From the NCBI RefSeq assembly GCF_013167215.1, contig NZ_JABJWY010000039.1, positions 193,144 to 257,143 of the forward strand: 64,000 bases of DNA, written 5' to 3'. Below the pieces are notes generated by a model. It was not told the origin of the DNA, did not search any database, and saw nothing but the letters and a program-made list of their open reading frames with translations. Position numbers and translations under genes: made by a program. Below, in pieces: positions 35,277 to 43,286 of this stretch (the first letter of the stretch is position 1; each line of letters starts with the position of its first letter). This DNA is from Sphingobacterium prati. GTDB taxonomy: Bacteria > Bacteroidota > Bacteroidia > Sphingobacteriales > Sphingobacteriaceae.

Positions 35277-35317
35277 TGTTTTCGAACATGGATATTTTGT
35301 ATCTTGTTTTCGAAAAC
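35277..35317 (+). promoter_or_regulatory. Repeated TGTTTTCGAA motif upstream of aarF-like gene
   Basis: TGTTTTCGAA occurs at 35277-35286 and 35305-35314; the second copy lies within the 12-bp palindrome GTTTTCGAAAAC (35306-35317), directly before the start. The spacing of 28 bases and location suggest an operator. Confidence 0.35.
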
Positions 35318-35325
35318 CCTTGTCC

Positions 35326-36981
35326 ATGATGTACAATCCAACCAAGAAATTACAGCGTAGTTCCCAAATCTTAAGCATATTGGCAAAATATGGTTTCAAG
35401 GATGCCATTGCCCGACTACCTTGGAAGGGAGCAAGAGCGAGCTTAGAACGTAATATTGATGTTGACAAGATTAGTGTGTATACACGTATCCGAATGGCCC
35501 TGGAAGAGCTTGGTCCTGCTTTTATTAAATTGGGACAGTCAGCTTCTACGCGCGAAGGTCTGCTCCCAAAAGATCTTGTCGAAGAACTCAAACGGCTCGA
35601 AGACAATGTTTCCCCTTTTGAAGTTGATATCCGGGAATATCTTGCTAAGGAACTGGGATTAGACGTTAGCGAACAATTTCAAACGATCGAAGCACAGCCC
35701 TTTGCCGCCGCATCGATCGCGCAGGTATACAGGGCAACATTGAAAGATGGTACAGAAGTCGTTTTAAAGGTACGCCGGCCGGGAATTGACGAGATCATGC
35801 GCATTGATCTTGCGCTCATGCGGGATATTGCTAAGATTCTGACCATGTACAATGATGCACTGGAAAATCTTAATCTTTCTTTGATCGTCGAATCTTTTGC
35901 GATGACCATGCAGGAGGAGATGTCTCTGGTCATCGAACGCCATAACGTCGAACGGTTTGCTAAGAATTTTAAAGGCAATAAACTGATAAAGGTTCCTAAA
36001 GTCTATCCTGATCTGTCCACTGACCGTGTGCTTTGTATGGAGTATCTCGACGGATTCAAAGTGACAGATATAGCGGAAATTAAACGACGGGGAATGGATG
36101 TGGAAACCTTGGTGAAAAATGGTATTAACCTTTACCTGGAACAGGTGATTATCCACGGCTTTTTTCATGGCGATCCGCATCCCGGTAATATGATGGTGCT
36201 GCCCGACGGCCGTATTGCCTTTCTGGACTTTGGCAACATGGGTAAATTGCTGGGAATTGACCGGCGGCAGCTCGAAGAGTTTATTCAGTCCGCGATTTCT
36301 GAAGATGCGGTTCGGCTTGCCGACGTTATTGAAGATGTGGCTGTCGTGAGCCATATTCCAGACAGGAATCAGTTTGAACGCTCTCTGTATGAAATATTTG
36401 ATATGATTGATAATGTCTCCTTGGGTGATCTTAGCCTCGATCTGCTGTTCAATAAACTTTGGAAAATCATTGGTGATAATCGGTTGTATTTTCCAGAATA
36501 TATTTATCAGCTTATGCGTGGCATCTCTCTGATGGAAGGCATCGGTCGTCAGCTTTATCCTGATCTGAATATCATGGAGAGCATTAAGCCTTTTGCGCGA
36601 CGGATCATGATGGAGCGGCTTTCACCAGAGGCTATTTTCAAGAAAGGAAAACATAAAATCGAATCTTTTGCGCGGGATGTTGAAAAGCTTCCCGAAGATA
36701 TGCGTGCCTTGGTGCGCCTTTTTCGTACGGGTAATTTTACCCTGAACCATCGCTTGATCAGTGCGCGTTCCTTTAATGCTATTCTCCGTAAAGGAGTAAA
36801 CCGGATTGTGATCGGCATTATGTTTATGTCCCTTAACTTATTGGGCGGAATGGTTATTGTTGCGCGTATTGAACCGAGATGGTGGGGTATTCCTGTTTTT
36901 GCCTGGATATGTCTAGGCTCAGCATGGGTCTTTGCTGTCTATTTATTTATTGCGATGATCCGTGCGAAGGATAACGATTAA
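35326..36981 (+). CDS. AarF/UbiB family protein kinase-like protein
   Basis: 551 residues from ATG 35326 (the second ATG, 35329, is equally possible). The ABC1/UbiB atypical kinase fold shows the hallmark motifs: KxGQ in AFIKLGQSASTREGLLP, the alanine-rich loop PFAAASIAQVYRATL, the VVLKVRRPG lysine, HGDPHPGNMM as catalytic loop and LDFGNMG as metal loop. Two C-terminal membrane helices (about 492-512, 523-544) anchor it. UbiB-type proteins support quinone synthesis or lipid transport as ATPases rather than kinases. In a menaquinone-using bacterium the role is probably in quinone or membrane lipid homeostasis. Confidence 0.9.
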   Translation: MMYNPTKKLQRSSQILSILAKYGFKDAIARLPWKGARASLERNIDVDKISVYTRIRMALEELGPAFIKLGQSASTREGLLPKDLVEELKRLEDNVSPFEVDIREYLAKELGLDVSEQFQTIEAQPFAAASIAQVYRATLKDGTEVVLKVRRPGIDEIMRIDLALMRDIAKILTMYNDALENLNLSLIVESFAMTMQEEMSLVIERHNVERFAKNFKGNKLIKVPKVYPDLSTDRVLCMEYLDGFKVTDIAEIKRRGMDVETLVKNGINLYLEQVIIHGFFHGDPHPGNMMVLPDGRIAFLDFGNMGKLLGIDRRQLEEFIQSAISEDAVRLADVIEDVAVVSHIPDRNQFERSLYEIFDMIDNVSLGDLSLDLLFNKLWKIIGDNRLYFPEYIYQLMRGISLMEGIGRQLYPDLNIMESIKPFARRIMMERLSPEAIFKKGKHKIESFARDVEKLPEDMRALVRLFRTGNFTLNHRLISARSFNAILRKGVNRIVIGIMFMSLNLLGGMVIVARIEPRWWGIPVFAWICLGSAWVFAVYLFIAMIRAKDND

Positions 36982-37047
36982 GTTGCTTGCTGTTGTTACC
37001 CTATTTTTTTGTGTAAATCCTGTATTAAAGTAATAGCATCATAAAAT

Positions 37048-37833
37048 ATGGAAATCAATCTAATCGGAAAAAAGGCATTGATTGGCGCCAGTTCCGCCGG
37101 TATAGGAGCCGGGATTGCCAAAGTGCTGGCATCCTGTGGAGCATCAGTCACCCTAGCCTCGCGGAATGAGGAGAAATTGAAACGTACCTTGGAAAGCCTG
37201 GATACCTCAAAGGGGCAGGAGCATCAATATATCCTAGTCGATTATAATGATCACGAAGCTTATAAAATGAAAATAGATGATTATTTTCGGTCAAATAAAG
37301 TAGATATTTTGGTCAATAATTCCAATGGACCGCAGGCGGGGACGATCGACCAGAAAAATCTGACAGACTACCAACATGCTTTTGAACTTTTGTTTCAAAA
37401 TCACTGTTATACGACTTCTTGTGCATTACCCTATATGCTGGCAAATGGATATGGACGTATTATCAATGTATCTTCCTCCACGGTTAAGGAGCCTGTGTCC
37501 AATCTGGTATTGTCAAATACCATACGTACGGCATTGATGAGCTGGAGCAAATCCCTTTCGGACGATGTTGCCAAGGAGGGCGTGACTGTCAACAGTATAT
37601 TAACGGGCTTATTTGATACCGAAAGGATTCAATCGTTGACCAATATGGATGCCCAGCGTTTAGGGATTTCTTATGAGGAGGCTTTACAGCTACGATTAAA
37701 ACAGGTACCAGCAGCACGCTTGGGGGAGCCTGATGAATATGGTTATTTGGTTGCCTTTGTTTGTTCTGCGTACGCCAACTATCTCACTGGAACCAATATT
37801 CCCTTGGATGGTGGTCTATTAAAAGGCTTTTAA
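37048..37833 (+). CDS. SDR-family protein lacking the standard YxxxK pair
   Basis: 261 residues, beta-ketoacyl-ACP-reductase-like. Rossmann start KKALIGASSAGIGAGIAKVLA with the glycine pattern intact, VDILVNNSNGP in place of NNAG, and INVSSSTVKEP with the catalytic-site serine. Where YxxxK is expected 13 residues later there is S156-N-T-I-R160. The C-terminal PAARLGEPDEYGYLVAFVCSAYANYLTGTNIPLDGG is standard. It belongs with the BKR-like SDR subgroup whose active-site tetrad is imperfect. Catalysis, if any, must differ; a binding role is possible. Single gene, 66 bases after the aarF-like gene and perhaps co-transcribed. Confidence 0.82.
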   Translation: MEINLIGKKALIGASSAGIGAGIAKVLASCGASVTLASRNEEKLKRTLESLDTSKGQEHQYILVDYNDHEAYKMKIDDYFRSNKVDILVNNSNGPQAGTIDQKNLTDYQHAFELLFQNHCYTTSCALPYMLANGYGRIINVSSSTVKEPVSNLVLSNTIRTALMSWSKSLSDDVAKEGVTVNSILTGLFDTERIQSLTNMDAQRLGISYEEALQLRLKQVPAARLGEPDEYGYLVAFVCSAYANYLTGTNIPLDGGLLKGF

Positions 37834-37920
37834 GTTGAAAAGAAAGTTTGCTCGAAAAATGATAGGGAAGCACTCCTGCTTGGCAATACAGGAAAATACG
37901 TTTATGGTTAAAAAGCTGTA

Positions 37921-37964
37921 AACTAACATTGGCTATCCAATTTTTGGATAGCCTATGCTAGTTT
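37921..37964. terminator. Long hairpin between convergent SDR and yceI genes
   Basis: Arms 37921-37939 and 37945-37963/4 pair along 19-20 positions with two mismatches; the inner GGCTATCCA/TGGATAGCC is perfect, with a 5-base loop. T-rich on both sides. Confidence 0.8.
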
Positions 37965-37985
37965 GTATGATTTTAAAAATTTTGT

Positions 37986-38579
37986 TTAGTTCAACACCAA
38001 TTCAGTATTGACAATAATGTCCACCTCAGAGGCAACGGCTTCTACACCTGAAGGTAATTTGTCATTATATTTTATGCCAAAATCATGACGGTTGATTTTT
38101 GCTTTTGCAGTAAAGCCCGCACGTGTTTTTCCCCAAGGATCGGTAATGACACCGCCATTTTGAGTGACATCAAACGTTACTTTCTTAGTGACCTCGCGAA
38201 TGGTCAAATCTGCGACCATGAGGTATTTTCCTTTCATCTTGGCGCTTTTGAATGAAACTGATTTTAGGGTCATTTTTGGAAACTTATCTGCAGCGAAGAA
38301 ATCATCTGTTTTCAAGTGATTGTCACGTGCCTCAATACGGGTGTCAACACTGTTGACATCAATGGAGAAGTTTACTTTTGCATTGTTGAAACTTGTAGCG
38401 GTTGCTGTTTCAACTGTTCCTTCAACTTTTGTAAACTCGCCATCCACGAAGCTGATACCAAGGTGTTTTACATCAAATCTTGCATTGGTGTGTGCAGGAT
38501 CGGCAGACCATTTTACTTGCGCTACAGCAACATTAACCATTAATGCTGCTATGGCCAGAAATTGGAAAAATCTATTCAT
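37986..38579 (-). CDS. YceI-family periplasmic protein
   Basis: 197 residues with a signal peptide (about 1-20, ending NVAVAQ). The YceI lipocalin-like barrel starts at VKWSADPAHTNARFDVKHLGISFVDG and includes IDVNSVDTRIEARDNHLKTDDFF and the strand ADLTIREVTKKVTFDV. These proteins bind polyisoprenoid or quinone-like lipids in the periplasm. The gene for a Crp/Fnr regulator lies 105 bases upstream on the same strand, and a perfect inverted repeat sits in the gap. Confidence 0.92.
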   Translation of the reverse strand: MNRFFQFLAIAALMVNVAVAQVKWSADPAHTNARFDVKHLGISFVDGEFTKVEGTVETATATSFNNAKVNFSIDVNSVDTRIEARDNHLKTDDFFAADKFPKMTLKSVSFKSAKMKGKYLMVADLTIREVTKKVTFDVTQNGGVITDPWGKTRAGFTAKAKINRHDFGIKYNDKLPSGVEAVASEVDIIVNTELVLN

Positions 38580-38612
38580 GTTATTTCTATTTGTTATTTA
38601 TCAAACGTTTAA

Positions 38613-38637
38613 TTGTTCAAAATGTTTGTTTGAACAA
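38613..38637 (-). promoter_or_regulatory. Inverted repeat upstream of yceI
   Basis: TTGTTCAA (38613-38620), 9-base spacer, TTGAACAA (38630-38637), perfect 8-bp arms. It is 34-58 bases before the yceI start and overlaps the likely promoter; a near-consensus -7 (AACGTTTG on the minus strand) lies between it and the gene. Confidence 0.45.
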
Positions 38638-38684
38638 GCTTTTACAAAGGTGGGGTAAACTTGAATAGAAAACATTGATGTAGG

Positions 38685-39272
38685 TCAAGAATTTCGATTA
38701 GGCTTCAAAATCTGTCTTTTTAAGCGGCTCAAAAACTCTTGCGTCACCCCGAGATAGGAAGCTAACTGCATGTTCGAGATCCTCGGATATATTTTGGGAT
38801 ACCGCTTGATAAAATCCAGATAACGTTCCTGAGCCGTAAAACCTATACTCGATATGATGCGGTGTTGGGAGGCAATTTGTGCTCGCTGGGCCATAATTCT
38901 GGAAAGCTTCTCGTAGATCGGATGGTCTTCATAGAGTTTATCTTTATCCGTTTTCGAAAGCGTAAGTATGACCGAATCTTCCAGGGCCTGGATATTTTGC
39001 AAGGCTGGTTCCTGATAATTAAAACTGGCAATATCACCCACCCACCAGTCTTCAATGGCAAATTGCAAAATATGTTCGATACCATCTGCCGTAACATAGA
39101 ACGACTTAAAAAGACCACTGACGACATAAGCTTCATAGTGGCAGATTTCACCTGCCCTTAAAAAGTATTCCTTTTTCCGGATTTTTCTGACATGATAACG
39201 CGATACAATATCATTTAATTCTTCTTCGCTGACATGAATGCGCTGTTTTACAAATTCCTTGAATTGTTCCAT
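38685..39272 (-). CDS. Crp/Fnr family transcription regulator
   Basis: 195 residues. The cNMP-binding-like barrel covers about 25-115 (RKKEYFLRAGEICHYEAYVVSG, then GIEHILQFAIEDWWVGDIASF). The linker helix has EKLSRIMAQRAQIASQHRI. A C-terminal helix-turn-helix (ISNMQLASYLGVTQEFLSRLKRQI) ends the protein. A single Cys in the barrel (EICHYE) is not an iron-sulfur site. It precedes yceI on the same strand and is a candidate regulator of it through the TTGTTCAA inverted repeat. A 12-bp palindrome just upstream of its own start suggests autoregulation. Confidence 0.88.
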   Translation of the reverse strand: MEQFKEFVKQRIHVSEEELNDIVSRYHVRKIRKKEYFLRAGEICHYEAYVVSGLFKSFYVTADGIEHILQFAIEDWWVGDIASFNYQEPALQNIQALEDSVILTLSKTDKDKLYEDHPIYEKLSRIMAQRAQIASQHRIISSIGFTAQERYLDFIKRYPKIYPRISNMQLASYLGVTQEFLSRLKRQILKPNRNS

Positions 39273-39285
39273 TAGGGTGTAAAAT

Positions 39286-39297
39286 ACAAAATTTTGT
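39286..39297 (-). promoter_or_regulatory. Palindrome upstream of Crp/Fnr gene
   Basis: ACAAAATTTTGT, perfect 12-bp palindrome, 14 bases before the start at 39272. Possible autoregulatory site, though AT-rich palindromes arise often by chance. Confidence 0.3.
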
Positions 39298-39546
39298 TTT
39301 GCGAATTTAATAAGCTAAGCGATTTTAGTCAATTTTGAGCGTAAAATAATTTGATGTGCGTGATTGGTATGAAAAATAACAATAATTGCGGGATTTATTA
39401 TTGCACCGGCATAGTAGTCTGTTAAATGAACATTTTGGTGTAATATTTGAATAAAGACAAGCTAATTCCGTTTGGTTTCACCAATAATTGGTATCTTATA
39501 TAGAAATTTTGAATTTTGGTAGAAGTCCAACGTTAAATATGTTCTA

Positions 39547-40086
39547 ATGAAGTTTGTAGCACCGAATAAACTCGAAAATGATAAGGTCGTATTAAAGTTA
39601 CTTGATCCAGGCGATTTTGATATCCTGTATCAAGTAGCGAAAGATCCCTTGATATGGGAGCAACATCCTAATAAAGACCGTTGGAAAGAGGATGTCTTTC
39701 GGTCCTTTTTTGATGCTGCGCTGGAGAGCAAAGCTGCGTACCTTATTCTGGATAAAACGACAGGCGAATGCATAGGAAGCACCCGATATTATGGTTTGAA
39801 TGAGGTTGAAAAATCTATTTTTGTTGGCTTTACCTTTTATGCAAGGGCCTATTGGGGAGCAGGGATAAATCCTTTGGTCAAGGAAATGATGTTCGACTTT
39901 GCTTTTAATTTTGTGGATAAGATCTATTTGCATGTGGGTGCCGAAAATTATCGTTCACAAAAAGCGGTAGAACGTTTGGGTGCAAGCAAGGTCGCTGAGA
40001 AAATGGTCTCCTATGTCAACGAGCCCGAACGGATGAACTTTGAATATATACTGGAAAAGTCCACATGGCTTAGAGCCAAGCGATAA
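39547..40086 (+). CDS. GNAT-family N-acetyltransferase (RimJ/RimL-like)
   Basis: 179 residues. The GNAT fold is visible from KVVLKLLDPGDFDILYQVAKDP through the acetyl-CoA-binding region GFTFYARAYWGAGINPLVKEMM, where the Q/RxxGxG/A loop is replaced by ARAYWGAG. IYLHVGAENYRSQKAVERLGA matches the RimJ/RimL pattern of 'N.RSq.a.eklGf'. It acetylates an amine, perhaps a protein N-terminus or small molecule. Single gene, convergent with the DUF1634 gene (21 bases apart). Confidence 0.85.
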   Translation: MKFVAPNKLENDKVVLKLLDPGDFDILYQVAKDPLIWEQHPNKDRWKEDVFRSFFDAALESKAAYLILDKTTGECIGSTRYYGLNEVEKSIFVGFTFYARAYWGAGINPLVKEMMFDFAFNFVDKIYLHVGAENYRSQKAVERLGASKVAEKMVSYVNEPERMNFEYILEKSTWLRAKR

Positions 40087-40107
40087 GCAGTTTATCTCTT
40101 CGTAGAA

Positions 40108-40509
40108 TTATCCCTTTACTCCGCTCAATATGCTTCCGATAATAACAGTCAATACAATTAATGTAATGATGATATAGAGCTTATCTTTTTCAATAACAAA
40201 ACCAAATAGGGAGCCAATCACCCGGACTATCGGTGTGCAGATCAGGAGCAAGACCCCAAGTTGTATGATTTGGGGAATATTTTGGTTGAATGCTCCTACG
40301 ATAATTCCTGTAATGGTCGTATTGGACTTACCCTCTCCGATAAAATCGCTGTAGTTGGGCACTGCATCCTGTCCGTGGACGATCAGGTACCAGATGCCAC
40401 CGATCATCAAGATAGAAGAGGCGAGGATAACACCGATCCGTAAAATCTGTCCCACCAAAAGGGAGATATCCTTATCGTCCCAATAGTTTTTTGAAAATAC
40501 CTGTTTCAT
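40108..40509 (-). CDS. DUF1634 membrane protein (TSUP partner)
   Basis: 133 residues with three predicted membrane helices (about 22-47, 76-95, 108-128), a match to DUF1634. The N-terminus (WDDKDISLLVGQILRIGVILAS) is typical. DUF1634 genes are regularly found right after TauE/SafE transporter genes, as here (77 bases), so it is likely an accessory subunit of the transporter. Substrate unknown. Confidence 0.85.
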   Translation of the reverse strand: MKQVFSKNYWDDKDISLLVGQILRIGVILASSILMIGGIWYLIVHGQDAVPNYSDFIGEGKSNTTITGIIVGAFNQNIPQIIQLGVLLLICTPIVRVIGSLFGFVIEKDKLYIIITLIVLTVIIGSILSGVKG

Positions 40510-40586
40510 CTGTAATCTTTATTTTTTAATGTTATGACCAGCGCCCGAAACGGTACGTGCTGAAAATCAACCGTGGAATGATCCAT

Positions 40587-41420
40587 CTAAAATTTTTGTT
40601 GAAACCCATTAAATATCATCTCCAGTGCCACTAATGTGATCGCAATAGCGAAAATAATACGCAAGGTCTTGGGGTTCATTCTCTTCAAAAGCTTTGAGCC
40701 TGTAATTGCACCACAAAGTACACCTAGAATTACTGGAAAAGCAATCCCTGGATCCATATAGCCTCGTTGCAGATAAACTACAGCTGAAGCCGCGGCGGTT
40801 ACCCCAATCATAAAATTGCTTGTTGTTGTACTTACTTTAAATGGAATTTTCATCATGCTGTCCATGGCGAGTACTTTAAGGGAACCGGAACCGATACCAA
40901 GCAATCCCGATAGAACGCCGGCGACGCCCATCAAAGAAAAACCGCCGAGCACATTGGTCAGTTTGTAGGGGACAAGCTTACCATTCAAAGGGTAGGTACT
41001 GTTCAATTTTAACCTTTCGGCTAAAGCTGAGCCACCAGAAAGAGCATGTTCATTTTTCTTGCGTATAGTCATTGCTGCCGAAAAGATCAGTACTACGCCA
41101 AAGATTATAGCGATGGTATTTGTCGGCATATAGATCGCGATAATAGCACCAATGACAGCGCCGATCGTGGTTGCAATTTCTAAAAACATTCCAAGCCGAA
41201 TATTGGTGATTCCTTCTTTTACGTAAGCGGTGGCTGCCCCCGAAGAGGTTGCTATCGAGGCCAGTAAGGCTGCCCCAATGGCGTAACGAATGTCAACGTG
41301 AAAGAGGAGAGTCAGCAATGGAATCACGACGACCCCTCCACCTAAGCCCGTCAGTGACCCTAAAAGCCCTGCTACAAATGCACCCAAAAGGAGGATGAGT
41401 GTAAAGGTGAGAATAGTCAT
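40587..41420 (-). CDS. TSUP (TauE/SafE-type) sulfite/organosulfonate or anion exporter
   Basis: 277 residues from ATG 41420 (MTILTFTLILLLGAFVAGLLGSLTGLGGG). About eight membrane helices. Two half-repeats carry the family's glycine motif: GLLGSLTGLGGGVVVIPLL near the N-terminus and VLSGLLGIGSGSLKVLAMD in the middle, each at the start of a bundle. Family members export sulfite, sulfoacetate, taurine-derived or similar small anions. The DUF1634 partner follows. A small GGGTAT/ATACCC hairpin (41441-41457) lies before the start. An ATG-like extension upstream (to 41459) would put the hairpin within coding sequence and is less likely. Confidence 0.87.
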   Translation of the reverse strand: MTILTFTLILLLGAFVAGLLGSLTGLGGGVVVIPLLTLLFHVDIRYAIGAALLASIATSSGAATAYVKEGITNIRLGMFLEIATTIGAVIGAIIAIYMPTNTIAIIFGVVLIFSAAMTIRKKNEHALSGGSALAERLKLNSTYPLNGKLVPYKLTNVLGGFSLMGVAGVLSGLLGIGSGSLKVLAMDSMMKIPFKVSTTTSNFMIGVTAAASAVVYLQRGYMDPGIAFPVILGVLCGAITGSKLLKRMNPKTLRIIFAIAITLVALEMIFNGFQQKF

Positions 41421-41900
41421 ATATTTTGTTTGTTGCTCCCGGGTATCAGATATACCCAAGAAGGTAATTTGTTGTAAACTTAAGGGCTTTTTGTTGTTTT
41501 TGAAACTTTATGATCCGAATAGATACAAATGTTACACCAATATGTATCCTTAGGGAGATACAGCATTGCAAGCCACAGCTTATCGCAGCGTTGAGGCTGT
41601 TAATGTTATAAGTTGTTGCATATCAGAGGAAAACTATTGTTCTTGAAGTCTTTGTTAAACGCTCTGCCCGGTCGGAGATATCGTAGATGATGAAAGAACT
41701 AGCAAGGTTGGGACAGTGACTTAAAAAAAACTTAAAATTTAACCATTCGAGGGGAGAAGTTCTTGCCTATAAAAAAGCAGAGGAAAAAAAGTTAAAACAG
41801 TACCGGGAACTTAAAAGAAAATGGGCTAATTTCTGTTAGCCATATAGTATTCGAGCCGGTAAAAATTATAAAGGTCTGGTATGAAGGTCGCGAAGGCAAA
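41421..41900. other. Non-coding gap with a hairpin and possible decayed ORF
   Basis: 480 bases between the histidine kinase stop and the TSUP start. Near the TSUP gene is a GGGTAT-N5-ATACCC hairpin (41441-41457). On the plus strand, ATGATG at 41687 opens a frame with a TGA after 10 codons (41717-41719) that then stays open for 39 codons to TAG 41837-41839, with a coding-like lysine/glutamate-rich end (EEKKLKQYRELKRKWA). GGCTAA/TTAGCC (41824-41841) forms a small hairpin at its end. It may be a remnant gene; no family recognised. Confidence 0.4.
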
Positions 41901-43286
41901 CTAAAGTTGGGGAGCTTCTATTGCTGGTTTAGGAAAATTGAGTACAAATATGTGCGCTGAATGTTCAGTATCGGCTTTGTATTCGATGCTGGCCTGCTGT
42001 GAATCCATAATGCGTTTGACGATCCGGAGCCCTAAGCCTGAGCCGGTAATTTCAGATGCGTTTTCACCACGGCTGAATGCATCAAAAATACGCTTTTGGT
42101 CATTGGGGCTGAGCGATGGACCATGGCTGGTAACCATTATTTTTAACCATGTTGTAGACTCTTGTATAACTACCTCTACCTCGGGATTGTACGAATATAG
42201 CGCTGCATTTTTGAATAGATTAGTAAAGGCAATTTCAACCAATTGAGCGGAACAAAATAAAGTCAGTTTGGGCTCTGCGATACTTTTGATGGAAAAATTG
42301 AGTTGCAGATTGGGAAAGGTCTTTGCTACCTTGTCGTATGCAGTAAAAATGATTTCATCAATGCGTTCTTCCTGGTAGGTTGCCTGTAATGTTGCTGAAT
42401 CAAATTTTGAAAGTAACATCAGTGAGTTTGTTACTTCGGAGAGATGCTGTGTTTCTTTTGAAATATTATCAAGTACATGGCCGACGCGTTCATCAAGCTG
42501 ATATTGATGTCGGAGATTCTCCAATTGAAATGATATTCTGGCCAGCGGCGTCCGTAGTTCATGGGATGCGCTGGAATTGAACTCTTTTTGCGATTCAAAT
42601 GCATTGGACAATCGTTTCAGCATCGTATTGAATGCTAAGGTCAATACTGCGATCTCATCCGTGTTTCCCGTATATTTAACAGGATTGGTCAACTTACTGG
42701 CATTGATTTGTGTAATGTCTTTTTTGAGTTTGTCTAATGGGTTCAATAAACGGAGGATAAGGTTGTAACTAAAGATCCAGACCAGCATAGTACTCAATAA
42801 AAACAAAATCGTTAATACGATGGCCAGGTGATCCAATTTTTCATTGCCCGAGTAATCTTGTGCTTTGACCAAAAGATAATAAGCTTGTTTGTCCACCAGG
42901 TAATATTTGCCCATTATTTCATATTGATCCTGCTTATAAAAAATACGTTTTTCATTTTCCAAACGGTTTACAATAGCCTGATCCCAGATAATTGTTTTGT
43001 CTTTTATTGTGCTGAAAACAAGTTTTTTATCCTTATTCAGAATAATGACATCCTCATAAAAGAGGCCGTCTTCGATATCCTGAAAATAAGTTTTATAAGA
43101 TTCAGGGTCGAAGGAAGGTGCGTTAGCAATGTAATGAGAAATATAGTCCAGTTTATCCTCCAGGCGCCGACGGAATTGATCAGTTCTGAAATCGACACTG
43201 GCATAATAGATAATAAGCATTGCAATTCCAAATAAAACGGAGAAAGCAATGCTAAAACTGATCGCTATTTTTTTTTTCAAGGTCAT
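41901..43286 (-). CDS. Two-component sensor histidine kinase
   Basis: 461 residues. Two membrane helices (about 8-28 and 155-177) flank a periplasmic sensor domain of about 125 residues. A HAMP linker follows (LRLLNPLDKLKKDITQINAS), then the dimerisation/phosphoacceptor helix with H-box SSASHELRTPLARISFQ, N-box region EIAFTNLFKNAALYS and G-box GSGLGLRIVKRIMDS. Its ATG overlaps the response-regulator stop by four bases (ATGA), the usual coupled arrangement, although the regulator gene carries a frameshift. The signal is unknown. If the frameshift is real, the kinase has lost its cognate partner. Confidence 0.93.
   Translation of the reverse strand: MTLKKKIAISFSIAFSVLFGIAMLIIYYASVDFRTDQFRRRLEDKLDYISHYIANAPSFDPESYKTYFQDIEDGLFYEDVIILNKDKKLVFSTIKDKTIIWDQAIVNRLENEKRIFYKQDQYEIMGKYYLVDKQAYYLLVKAQDYSGNEKLDHLAIVLTILFLLSTMLVWIFSYNLILRLLNPLDKLKKDITQINASKLTNPVKYTGNTDEIAVLTLAFNTMLKRLSNAFESQKEFNSSASHELRTPLARISFQLENLRHQYQLDERVGHVLDNISKETQHLSEVTNSLMLLSKFDSATLQATYQEERIDEIIFTAYDKVAKTFPNLQLNFSIKSIAEPKLTLFCSAQLVEIAFTNLFKNAALYSYNPEVEVVIQESTTWLKIMVTSHGPSLSPNDQKRIFDAFSRGENASEITGSGLGLRIVKRIMDSQQASIEYKADTEHSAHIFVLNFPKPAIEAPQL

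Noticed and set aside
35764..36354. Minus-strand 196-codon frame opposite the AarF/UbiB gene
   Set aside because: Antisense to the kinase motifs; rich in His and no family features.
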